This document shows, in pieces, positions 1-5,987 of a DNA stretch of 10,012 nt (the stretch's first letter is position 1; every line of letters begins with the position of its first letter). Under the pieces are notes generated by a model, which was given only the letters and a program-made list of their open reading frames with translations, had not been told where the DNA came from and made no database searches. Made by a program: the position numbers and the translations under genes. Origin of the DNA: JBBQNR01 sp038330145 (GTDB lineage Bacteria > Actinomycetota > Thermoleophilia > Solirubrobacterales > JBBDJG01); contig JBBQNR010000098.1 in assembly GCA_038330145.1 (NCBI GenBank), forward strand, positions 1 to 10,012, given 5' to 3'.

Positions 1-638
1 GGGTGCTGGAGGAGTCCTGCCGGCAGACGGTGGAGTGGCACAACGCGCAACCGGACGCGCCGCCGATCGGCGTCTCGGTCAACCTGTCGGCACGGCAGGT
101 GGCGCAGCGCGACCTGCCGGGAGTGGTCGCCGAGGTGCTGAGCACGACCGGGATAGACCCGGCGTCGCTGAGCCTCGAGATCACCGAGAGCGCCCTGGTC
201 GAGGACTCGGAGGGCCCGGTCGAAACACTCACCCAGTTGAAGGCCATGGGTGTCCGGCTGGTGATCGACGACTTCGGGACGGGCTACTCGTCGCTCAGCT
301 ACCTGCAGCGCTTTCCGCTCGACACGCTGAAGATCGACCGGTCGTTCGTCGGGGGCCTGGGGGCACAGCAGGAAAGCTCGGCGATCGTGAACGCGATCGT
401 CGCGATGGCCGGTGCTCTCTCGATCGACGTCACCGCCGAGGGCGTCGAGACCGAGGTTCAGCTGAGCGAGCTTCAGCGTCTCGGCTGTGCCTACGGGCAG
501 GGCTACTACTTCGCGGCCGCGCTGCCCGGTGCCGCGGTCTCGAAGATGCTGAGCCAGCGCTACCTGTGGCAGGACCGGCTCGGCCCGCTTGCCCGCCGGG
601 GCCAGGCCACGGCCACGCAGTCGTCTCCGCAGCACTGA
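1..638 (+). CDS. EAL-domain cyclic-di-GMP phosphodiesterase, C-terminal part (5' truncated by window edge)
   Basis: This is the C-terminal portion of an EAL domain, the family that hydrolyses cyclic di-GMP to pGpG. The first complete codon is at position 3, and the frame is open to the window edge, so the GTG there is unlikely to be a real start; the EAL signature itself lies upstream. Numbering from that codon, the visible active-site motifs are NLSARQ (Asn27), LEITES (Glu59), IDDFGTGYSS (Asp89, Asp90), LKIDRSF (Lys110), AEGVET (Glu146) and GQGYYF (Gln166). All match the catalytic set of active EAL enzymes, so this part shows no sign of degeneration. After the domain there is only a short Arg/Gln/Thr-rich tail. 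Whether a GGDEF or sensory domain precedes it cannot be seen. The gene converges on the minus-strand modules at 645-745. Confidence 0.95.
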   Translation, partial: VLEESCRQTVEWHNAQPDAPPIGVSVNLSARQVAQRDLPGVVAEVLSTTGIDPASLSLEITESALVEDSEGPVETLTQLKAMGVRLVIDDFGTGYSSLSYLQRFPLDTLKIDRSFVGGLGAQQESSAIVNAIVAMAGALSIDVTAEGVETEVQLSELQRLGCAYGQGYYFAAALPGAAVSKMLSQRYLWQDRLGPLARRGQATATQSSPQH

Positions 639-642
639 CCGC

Positions 643-681
643 GAGCAAAGAGAAACGCCCCCGATCCGCGACCGCGGGGCG
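643..681 (-). terminator. Hairpin terminator of module A
   Basis: Bases 656-661 (CGCCCC) pair with 676-681 (GGGGCG). Inner pairing (662-663 with 673-674, 665-666 with 670-671) extends the stem around a small loop. On the minus strand the stem is followed by TTTCTCTTTGC. The closing part and tail resemble those of the hairpin at 893-940 (GGGCGTTTCT followed by T-rich sequence and GCTCG), which supports a duplicated origin. It sits just past the stop codon of the EAL gene and may also end that transcript, although the plus-strand tail is less clearly T-rich. Confidence 0.6.
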
Positions 682-715
682 CCCCTTCAAAAGCTTTTTC
701 GTCTGCTGTCTGCTG

Positions 716-733
716 CTAGCGCCGGAAACCCAT
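716..733 (-). CDS. Five-codon micro-ORF MGFRR, copy A
   Basis: On the minus strand a canonical Shine-Dalgarno GGAGG (745-741) is followed by seven bases and ATG GGT TTC CGG CGC TAG. It encodes the same MGFRR peptide as the copy 254 bp away. After the stop both copies share a loosely conserved stretch of the pattern AGCA-ACA--AGACG-AAA-G, and a GC hairpin begins 34 bases downstream. Outside the segment from Shine-Dalgarno to terminator the two copies are not recognisably alike, so the conserved unit is about 100 bp. A longer minus-strand frame (849-430) also runs through here, but it continues antisense through the EAL gene and is not credible. Confidence 0.5.
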   Translation of the reverse strand: MGFRR

Positions 734-795
734 TTTGATCCCTCCGTGTGCTTGCGCTCAACCCTTCCGACAACCAGACGGTGGAAGGCGGCGTC

Positions 796-826
796 TTCTT
801 CCCTGGTGGAAAAGTTTCTTCCCTGG
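796..826. repeat. 11-bp direct repeat TTCTTCCCTGG, 20-bp period
   Basis: TTCTTCCCTGG occurs at 796-806 and again at 816-826. The 20-bp centre-to-centre distance is about two helical turns, as expected for tandem protein-binding sites. It lies between the two micro-ORF modules, upstream of module A on the minus strand. A regulatory role is inference only. Confidence 0.35.
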
Positions 827-867
827 CCTGGCCCGCAGCGCCCTACCAATGGGGGATCGGGGGCGAT

Positions 868-881
868 TCAGATCGATCTGA
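868..881. promoter_or_regulatory. 14-bp perfect palindrome TCAGATCGATCTGA
   Basis: The 14 bases are self-complementary with no mismatch. The site lies between the terminator of module B and the direct repeat upstream of module A. It could be an operator for a dimeric regulator; no specific family motif is recognised. The core CGATCG is common in high-GC genomes, so chance cannot be excluded. Confidence 0.3.
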
Positions 882-892
882 GGGCGTGCGAG

Positions 893-940
893 CGCAACAA
901 GAAACGCCCTCCGGCAGTTCGGGTTGCCGAAGGGCGTTTT
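893..940 (-). terminator. Hairpin terminator of module B (probably bidirectional)
   Basis: Bases 902-910 (AAACGCCCT) pair perfectly with 931-939 (AGGGCGTTT). After one C/A mismatch (911/930), 912-916 (CGGCA) pair with 925-929 (TGCCG), leaving an 8-base loop. Read on the minus strand the stem is followed by TTTCTTGTTG, a T-rich tail. Read on the plus strand it ends in TTTT, so it could terminate both ways. On the minus strand it lies 30 bases after the micro-ORF stop. Confidence 0.75.
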
Positions 941-969
941 AGTGCAGTTCCTTTGCGTCTTGTGTGCTT

Positions 970-987
970 CTAGCGGCGAAAGCCCAT
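970..987 (-). CDS. Five-codon micro-ORF MGFRR, copy B
   Basis: On the minus strand the sequence reads GGGGG (999-995), seven bases, then ATG GGC TTT CGC CGC TAG. The peptide MGFRR is identical to that of the second copy at 716-733. The two frames differ at three bases, all of them silent third-codon positions (GGC/GGT, TTT/TTC, CGC/CGG). The purine run to ATG spacing is seven bases in both copies. A strong hairpin begins 30 bases after the stop. This pattern suggests selection on a translated peptide, for example a leader or stalling peptide or a tiny ORF inside a small RNA. No function is recognised. The alternative is chance conservation inside a repeated RNA structure. Confidence 0.5.
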   Translation of the reverse strand: MGFRR

Positions 988-1160
988 TGATTCACCCCCA
1001 ACAGAGAGACGTGGTAACAGGAGCTTTTTCCGTCCCGTCGGCCCTCTGTCCCCGGATGGCCTGAGTCGGTCTGCTCACGACCACTGGACGCCGCCGCGGC
1101 ATGGAATCTTCCCCCTGGGCGAAAACTTGCAGGAGGAGGCGATTGTGGGCGGGAACAGCC

Positions 1161-1772
1161 TCAGGCCACGGCTGTCAGGGCTCGCTCCAGCGCAGCGCCT
1201 GCGTCCTCGACGTACCCGCGGGCCTGCGCCACCCTGTCGTCGCCCGGCGTGGTGGCCAGGTTGACCTCTACCAGCGTGGCTGCGGCACGTGCGCCGGCCA
1301 CGGCGAGCGCAGCGGCCACCGCGACGTCGGGCCGAAGGCCAGGGTTGCCGTTCTCGGCCACGGCGGCGGCGAGAGCCGCCACGTCAGCGGCCGCGCGGCC
1401 GATCTGTGTTGGCACGTCGGCCGCCTTGGCGAGCTTGCGGGCCAGCGCCTCGTCCCGCGACTCCTTGCCGGGTTCCCTTGCCGGTGCCGGGCCGTCCGGC
1501 TGCTCCAGGGCGCTGATCGCCTCCATGTATGCGCGCGTGTTGGTCTCGGCCAGGGGTGTGACCCGCGCACGCAGCGCCTGTGCCTGCGCGGCGGCACCCC
1601 GTGCCTCGGACCAGTCCGACAGCGACAGCCGGGCGGCCATCGCCACCAGCCCCGCCGCCATCGCTACGGCAACGGCCGCGACGAAGCCGCTACCCGGTGC
1701 GGGGTCGGGAGAGGCGAGCGTGTCCAGCAACTGCTCGAGCGAGAGGTCCAGATAGCCGTCGGACTTGCCCAC
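1161..1772 (-). CDS. Cyclodeaminase/cyclohydrolase-family protein (FTCD C-terminal domain type)
   Basis: A 203-aa protein matching the cyclodeaminase domain of formiminotransferase-cyclodeaminase (the FTCD_C family), which releases ammonia from formimino-tetrahydrofolate. Visible family features are an N-terminal Pro-Gly-rich helix start (PAPGSGF, residues 25-30) leading into an Ala-rich helix, DVPTQIGRAA (119-128), NGNPGLRPDVAVAA (141-154) and VEVNLATTPGDD (168-179). The usual PGGGS is replaced by PGSGF. It is mostly Ala-rich helix, as in the family. I chose GTG at 1772 (TTG at 1775 is the alternative) because AGAGGCAGG lies just upstream. Frames reaching further upstream run antisense-like through the preceding gene and do not resemble the family. 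The start is 14 bp after the stop of the cyclase/AAA gene, so the two are almost certainly cotranscribed. Its substrate here is uncertain; stand-alone members are also found outside histidine degradation. Confidence 0.85.
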   Translation of the reverse strand: MGKSDGYLDLSLEQLLDTLASPDPAPGSGFVAAVAVAMAAGLVAMAARLSLSDWSEARGAAAQAQALRARVTPLAETNTRAYMEAISALEQPDGPAPAREPGKESRDEALARKLAKAADVPTQIGRAAADVAALAAAVAENGNPGLRPDVAVAAALAVAGARAAATLVEVNLATTPGDDRVAQARGYVEDAGAALERALTAVA

Positions 1773-1786
1773 CAAGGTGCCTGCCT

Positions 1787-4700
1787 CTAGCGAACCCGCT
1801 CGGCGTGCGCCCCGAGCCGGTCCAGCTCGGCCGACGCGAGCAGCGTTGCCGCCGTGTAACCCTTGCGCCCGGCCACCTCGAGAGCCTCGCGCAGCACCGC
1901 GACAGCCAGGTCGGTCCGGCTCGCCGCCGTCAGCACCTCGGCGTGAGCCAACAGGATGTCGGCGTGGAGGCAGGACCAGTCGGTCCTCTTCACCAGGCGA
2001 AGCGCGCGCTGTGCCGCTCGCTCGGCGTGCCGGTCCCAACCCTCGGCCGCCAGCAGCCTGGCCCTCACCGCAAGGCGGGGCGCCTCGATGCTGGCGTCCC
2101 CGCTCGCCCATTCGTCGTCCACTGTCTCGAGCAGGGCCCTGGCCTCCTGCTGACGTCCCTGTCTGGCGAGGGCGTCGGCCAGCGGGATCGCTGTTTCACC
2201 GAGAGAGCTATTGAGTCCCATCTCGTCGAGCACCTCGTAACTCGAACGGAGCGCCCGCTCGGCGGCCTGTGGCTCGCCGGCCGCAAGCTCGACGCTGCCG
2301 AGGCTGCGTTGGGACCACTGCGCCATGTACGCAAGTCCCAGCTCCTTGCTGATCGCGATCGAGGCCTCGAGCGTGCGCCGCGCCTTGTCGAGATGCCCGC
2401 GCCGGCCCTCCGCCGCGCCCAGCACATGCAGCATGTCGGCCTCGAGCGAGCGCAGCGCCCGCTCCCTGGCGTGCTCCAGCCACTCGGTGGCGAACTGCTC
2501 CGCCCGGTCCAGGTGCGCGGGACCGTCCAGGAGGCACATGCCGAGCGCGAACAGATTGGCGTTCAGGCTCCTCGGCGAAGCATCCGGCCCGAGATGCGCG
2601 AGCGCGCGCTCCAGCGCCTCCTGGCCGCTTGCGGCGCGACCCTCGTACATGCGAGCCTCGCCCACCAGCCTCCATGCATCCGCCAGGCCACGCTCGTCGC
2701 CGGCCTGCTCGAGCAGCGGGATGGCGCGCTCGGCCTCGGCCACGATCTCGGCCGGCGGGACCTCCGGGTGCGCGATGAACCAGACGTGCGCGCATCCGAG
2801 CCTGGCCCAGCCCTCCACCCGTCCATCGCCGGCCGCGCGCGCTACCTCGAGCGCCTCGGCATAGACTTCGGCCGCGCGCGCGTGGTTGGCCGTCCCCTCC
2901 AGCGACTCGCCGATCAGGGGCAGCAATTCGAGCCTCTCGGGCGCCTCTCGAGGCAGCAGGTCGCCGGCCCGCGACAGCAGGTTGACGGCGTCGACGTCCT
3001 CGCGAGCTCGGGCGGCACGTCTGCCGGCCGAGCCCAGCCGGCGCGAAGCCCGTTGCCCAAGCGCGCGCGAACGTGTGTCCAGGGGAGCAAGCTCGACGCG
3101 ATAGTGGTGCGCCTGCTCGAGGTGATAGCCGAGCAGTGCCTCCAGCTCTCCCACCCGCTCGCGCTGGTCGTCCTCCATCCAGTTGGCGAAGCGCTCGTGC
3201 AGCTCGGCCCGGGCCTGCTTGGTCAGGGACTCATAGGCGGCGTCGCGGACCAGCGCGTGGCGGAAGGCGAAGCCCGCCTCACCGGTGAGCGTCGTCCCTT
3301 CGGACTGAATCAGCTCCTTGCGCTCCAGTGACGAGAGCGCCGAGTCCATCTCCGGGACCTCGGCAGCCAGCGCCGCCAGGGCACGAGGCCAGAACTCGTT
3401 GCCGACCACGGATGCGGCGCCGACGAGCTGGAGCTGACCGAGCGGAAGACGGTCGAGGCGCGCCGACAGCAGGGCCTGGATCGTGGGCGGAATGGCGATC
3501 TCGCTCGCGGCGGCCTCCCCCTCCCGCAGCATCGCGAGCATCTGCTCGACGAACAGAGGGTTGCCCTCGGCACGGTCCACCAGCTCGGCCCGCACCCGCT
3601 CTTCGACGGTCTGATCGCCGAGCGCCCGGTCGACCAGCATGCGGGTCTGACCGTGAGAGAGCGGCTCGAGCGAGAGCAGCCTCGCGCCCTCGATGCCGGC
3701 GGACCAGCCCGGTCGCTGCTCGAGCAGCTCCTCGCGCGCCAGGCAGAGCAACAACACCGGGGCTTCTCGCGTCTGCTCGGCGAGGTACTCGATCGTGTCG
3801 AGCAACGGAGGCTCCGCCCAGTGGATGTCCTCGAAGACGACGACGACCGGATGGACTCTGGCGAGCGCCTCGAAGAAGCGCCTGACGGCCCAATTGAGGT
3901 CGTTGGCTGCATCACCGCGCTCCGACATCCCGACGAGCTGGGCGACGCGCTCGGAGATCACCTCCGCGTGCGGGTCGCCCGCCAGCAGCCGGGCTATCTC
4001 CGCTCGCGGCTGCTCCCCGGCGGCCTGGCGCACGATCTCCGCCAGAGGCCAGTAGGTGATCCCCTCTCCATAGGGGAGGCAGCTTCCAACCAGGACCGTG
4101 GCCGCATCGCCGATCGCGGCCTGGAATTCGCGTGCCAGGCGCGACTTGCCTATGCCGGCCGGGCCGAGCACGTTCGCGAGCCGGGCACCGCGATCGCGCA
4201 GTACCTCCTCGAGCGCATCGAGCAGCAGGCGCAGCTCGGCATCGCGACCGAGCATCGGACGGTTGAGCGGGCGCGAGAGCTGGCCGGCCCTCGAAAGTAC
4301 CTCGGTCAACCTCCAGGCCGTAAGCCGCTCGCTTCGGCCCCTCACCTTCAGGGGCGCGACAGGCTCCAACTCGACGGCGTGCTTGACGAGTTGCCGCGTC
4401 GGCTCGCCGATCAGCGTGTCGCCCGCCGCCGCCGACTGCTCCAGCCTGGCGGCCATGTTGACCGCTTCACCGGTGACGAGAGCCCTGCCGCTGGCGGGGT
4501 CACCGGTGACGACCTCACCGCTGCTGATGCCGGTTCGGGTCTCGATTCGCACGGCGAAGTCCCGCTCGAGGTCGCTGTTGAGGGCCACCACCGCCTCGCG
4601 CAGCTCCTCCGCAGCGCGCACGGCCCGCAGTGCGTGGTCCTCCTGCGCGAGCGGAACCCCGAAGACAGCCATCGCCGCGTCGCCGATGAACTTCTCGACC

Positions 4701-4945
4701 GTCCCGCCATGGCGCTTGCAGACGTTCGACACACACTCGAAATACCGCGCCATCACCCGCCGTACCGTCTCGGGCTCGAGGCGTTCGCCGAGGCCGGTCG
4801 AGTCGACTACGTCGTTGAAGAGAATCGTTGCCGGTTTACGCGTGTCCGGGCGAAAGCCCTGGGCCAGGCGCGCACCGCACCCGTTGCAGAACACCGCCTC
4901 AGGCGGGTTCGCTCTACCGCATCTCCCGCACCCTGCTGCATCCAC
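1787..4945 (-). CDS. Zinc-ribbon / class III nucleotidyl cyclase-like / AAA ATPase / TPR signalling protein
   Basis: A 1052-aa multidomain protein. Order: a zinc ribbon (Cys6, Cys9, Cys20, Cys23); a class III adenylate/guanylate cyclase domain (about 38-215); an ATPase of the STAND/AAA_16 type from about 230, with Walker A GPAGIGKS (261-268) and Walker B VVVVFED (367-373); then a long helical C-terminal region with TPR-like Ala/Leu/Glu repeats (about 600-1040). In the cyclase domain the metal aspartates Asp45 (FNDVVDST) and Asp89 (KFIGDAAMAVFG), Lys85, and transition-state residues Asn163 and Arg167 (VNMAARLE) are present. The position that normally reads the purine (Asp or Thr) appears to be Leu156, so cAMP production is not assured. 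No LuxR-type DNA-binding domain is seen at the C-terminus. The start is GTG at 4945, directly ahead of the zinc ribbon; no strong Shine-Dalgarno is visible. It is probably cytoplasmic, with the TPR region binding a partner or ligand. It sits 90 bp downstream of the sigma/86-aa pair and 14 bp before the cyclodeaminase gene. Confidence 0.93.
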   Translation of the reverse strand: MDAAGCGRCGRANPPEAVFCNGCGARLAQGFRPDTRKPATILFNDVVDSTGLGERLEPETVRRVMARYFECVSNVCKRHGGTVEKFIGDAAMAVFGVPLAQEDHALRAVRAAEELREAVVALNSDLERDFAVRIETRTGISSGEVVTGDPASGRALVTGEAVNMAARLEQSAAAGDTLIGEPTRQLVKHAVELEPVAPLKVRGRSERLTAWRLTEVLSRAGQLSRPLNRPMLGRDAELRLLLDALEEVLRDRGARLANVLGPAGIGKSRLAREFQAAIGDAATVLVGSCLPYGEGITYWPLAEIVRQAAGEQPRAEIARLLAGDPHAEVISERVAQLVGMSERGDAANDLNWAVRRFFEALARVHPVVVVFEDIHWAEPPLLDTIEYLAEQTREAPVLLLCLAREELLEQRPGWSAGIEGARLLSLEPLSHGQTRMLVDRALGDQTVEERVRAELVDRAEGNPLFVEQMLAMLREGEAAASEIAIPPTIQALLSARLDRLPLGQLQLVGAASVVGNEFWPRALAALAAEVPEMDSALSSLERKELIQSEGTTLTGEAGFAFRHALVRDAAYESLTKQARAELHERFANWMEDDQRERVGELEALLGYHLEQAHHYRVELAPLDTRSRALGQRASRRLGSAGRRAARAREDVDAVNLLSRAGDLLPREAPERLELLPLIGESLEGTANHARAAEVYAEALEVARAAGDGRVEGWARLGCAHVWFIAHPEVPPAEIVAEAERAIPLLEQAGDERGLADAWRLVGEARMYEGRAASGQEALERALAHLGPDASPRSLNANLFALGMCLLDGPAHLDRAEQFATEWLEHARERALRSLEADMLHVLGAAEGRRGHLDKARRTLEASIAISKELGLAYMAQWSQRSLGSVELAAGEPQAAERALRSSYEVLDEMGLNSSLGETAIPLADALARQGRQQEARALLETVDDEWASGDASIEAPRLAVRARLLAAEGWDRHAERAAQRALRLVKRTDWSCLHADILLAHAEVLTAASRTDLAVAVLREALEVAGRKGYTAATLLASAELDRLGAHAERVR

Positions 4946-5035
4946 GGGGCAAGTGTATGGCAGCGGCCGTACCCGTCGCCCGTGAAACTGGGGCCGCCTC
5001 AGGCCTGAAAATGGCCGCCGGCCGGCACGCCCTGC
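4946..5035 (-). promoter_or_regulatory. Short intergenic region before the cyclase/AAA gene, with a 10-bp palindrome
   Basis: This 90-bp gap could hold an internal promoter. It contains a TCAGGCCTGA palindrome (4999-5008) flanked by two GGCCGCC direct repeats, and a -10-like TACACT a few bases before the GTG start, but no well-spaced -35 box. If TACACT is used, the mRNA would be nearly leaderless, which fits the lack of a Shine-Dalgarno. This is weak evidence. Confidence 0.25.
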
Positions 5036-5296
5036 TCAGGCGGAGATGCGGTCTTTCAGCAAGGGAATGAGGCGTGGGTCGAGGTCATAGCCCGCGGCTG
5101 CGAGCGCTGCCTCGAGGTCGGCCGTGACCGCGGCCCGGAACTCGTGGTCGGCTTCGACCCTGGCCGCGATCTCCTCGATCTCCTGGCGAGCGCGTGGAAG
5201 CTCCTGGGCTGCCTTGACCCACCCGTCCGGAGCTGGGGGAAGGGATCGCAGCAATTCGGCCAACCGCTCCTCGTCGTGTTCGTGTACCGGGTTCAT
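5036..5296 (-). CDS. 86-aa acidic helical protein coupled to the sigma factor; candidate sigma modulator
   Basis: A small soluble protein of 86 residues, rich in Ala, Glu and Leu. Its ATG overlaps the sigma factor stop in an ATGA arrangement, so translation is coupled and the products are probably made in fixed ratio. The N-terminal part contains LLRSLPPAPDGWVKAAQELP, followed by a predicted amphipathic helix and a closing AAAGYDLDPRLIPLL segment. It has no transmembrane segment and no HxxxCxxC zinc motif, so it is not a classical anti-sigma factor of the ZAS or membrane type. The tail faintly recalls nitrile-hydratase-like RiPP leader peptides, but no core peptide or modifying enzyme is present and I do not favour that. 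Position alone suggests a sigma-factor partner; the biochemical function is unknown. Confidence 0.8.
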   Translation of the reverse strand: MNPVHEHDEERLAELLRSLPPAPDGWVKAAQELPRARQEIEEIAARVEADHEFRAAVTADLEAALAAAGYDLDPRLIPLLKDRISA

Positions 5297-5865
5297 TCTC
5301 TCTCTCGATTGCTTGACGGCGGGAAACGCGGTTTTCTTCCCTCGAGCTGGCGACGCAGCTTGGTGAGACAGCGAGAGATCCGGCTTGCGATCGTGCCGGG
5401 CGGCAACCCGAGGTCCTCGCCGATTGTCTTGTAGCTCTCGTCGCGGGCGAAGAACCGATCGAGGATCTCGGCGCAGTGCTCCGGCAGAGCACGCATCGCC
5501 TCATGTACCGCAAAGGCCTCGTCGATTTCGGCGAAGGCGTCTTCGCCGGACGCAGGGTCGATCGGCTCGTCGGTCAGGTGCTCGCGGCTCCCTGAGCGCA
5601 GCTTGTCCACGCAGAGGCGGCGGGTGAGGGTCCCGATCCATGGCCGTACCGAGTCGTCGTCGCGCAGGTCGTCCAGGCGCTCATACGTGCGCGTGAACAC
5701 CTCCTGGAAGACGTCCTCGGCATCGTGCTGCTGAAGCCGGTAGATCCGCATCGCGATCGCGTACACGTAGCGGGAGAAGCGGTTGACCAGCTCCTCCCAG
5801 GCCTTCTGGTCGCCGCTCCTGCAGCGGGCGACCAGGTCAGCGTCGGCTACCTGGGCCAGCGTCAC
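5293..5865 (-). CDS. ECF-family RNA polymerase sigma factor
   Basis: A 190-aa sigma-70-family protein of extracytoplasmic-function type, which directs RNA polymerase to a limited promoter set. Region 2 spans about residues 10-92, with DAEDVFQEVF (48-57) in the core-binding/-10 region and PWIGTLTRRLCVDKLR (75-90). Region 4 spans about 120-174, with the helix-turn-helix YKTIGEDLGLPPGTIASRIS followed by RCLTKLR. Regions 1.1 and 3 are absent, as is usual for the group, and the length is typical. The start must be GTG at 5865: an in-frame TAG lies two codons upstream and no good later start exists before region 2. That GTG has no well-spaced Shine-Dalgarno of its own but overlaps the stop of an 8-codon leader ORF. 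The signal it answers to is not visible. Confidence 0.95.
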   Translation of the reverse strand: MTLAQVADADLVARCRSGDQKAWEELVNRFSRYVYAIAMRIYRLQQHDAEDVFQEVFTRTYERLDDLRDDDSVRPWIGTLTRRLCVDKLRSGSREHLTDEPIDPASGEDAFAEIDEAFAVHEAMRALPEHCAEILDRFFARDESYKTIGEDLGLPPGTIASRISRCLTKLRRQLEGRKPRFPPSSNRERE

Positions 5866-5888
5866 CGCCTAATCAAACCACGATCCAT
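5862..5888 (-). CDS. Eight-codon leader ORF (MDRGLIRR) overlapping the sigma-factor start
   Basis: On the minus strand ATG at 5888 opens a frame MDRGLIRR whose TGA overlaps the sigma-factor GTG as GTGA. An AAGGGA string lies about eight bases before this ATG, a better ribosome site than anything before the GTG itself (AGG only two bases away). The arrangement fits translation by re-initiation, so the leader could set or regulate sigma-factor output. It is short enough to have arisen by chance, so confidence is modest. Confidence 0.4.
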   Translation of the reverse strand: MDRGLIRR

Positions 5889-5987
5889 CTCGCATTTCCC
5901 TTTTTTGTCCTTCTGGTGACGCTTGTGCAGGGCACTTCGTGCAGGCGTAACCTTGATTTTCACCCTTCGAATGCAAAGGACGGGCCT
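5866..5987. promoter_or_regulatory. Divergent promoter region between sigma operon and DUF427 operon
   Basis: The 122-bp gap must carry promoters for both directions. It contains interlocking short inverted repeats (GTGC-AGG-GCAC at 5925-5935 and GCAC-TTC-GTGC at 5932-5942) that also give a GTGCAGG direct repeat with a 14-bp period. On the plus strand GTAACC (5947-5952) and CGAATG (5968-5973) are 15 bp apart, resembling the AAC-type -35 and CG-rich -10 of ECF promoters. On the minus strand a poly-A/purine stretch precedes the leader ORF. The motifs are suggestive, not diagnostic. Confidence 0.35.

Larger units (their letters stand above)
639..1160. other. 520-bp intergenic region carrying two related minus-strand modules
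   Basis: No ordinary protein gene is supported here. The region lies between the stop of the EAL gene and the 3' end of the minus-strand cyclodeaminase-family gene. It holds two diverged copies of a minus-strand module (about 745-645 and 1000-893), each made of a Shine-Dalgarno, a five-codon ORF and a hairpin with a T-rich tail. Between them are an 11-bp direct repeat and a 14-bp palindrome. In 1001-1160 I see no gene or convincing terminator, only a purine-rich AGGAGGAGG string on the plus strand at about 1132-1140 with no plausible coding frame behind it. Confidence 0.6.

Noticed and set aside
430..849. Minus-strand 139-codon frame running through module A
   Set aside because: It continues antisense through the EAL domain, has low-complexity Arg/Ala-rich sequence and ignores the hairpin; the five-codon frame better explains the silent changes between copies.
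1132..1147. Plus-strand AGGAGGAGG followed by TTG/GTG as a gene start
   Set aside because: Any frame starting there is antisense to the cyclodeaminase gene and encodes no recognisable protein.
1580..3331. Plus-strand open frame of 583 codons
   Set aside because: It lies wholly antisense to the cyclase/AAA gene and the start of the cyclodeaminase gene, has Arg/Pro-rich composition and no recognisable domain; it is a GC-driven shadow.
3653..5008. Plus-strand open frame of 451 codons
   Set aside because: Antisense to the zinc ribbon, cyclase and ATPase domains, which carry clear motifs; no family features of its own.
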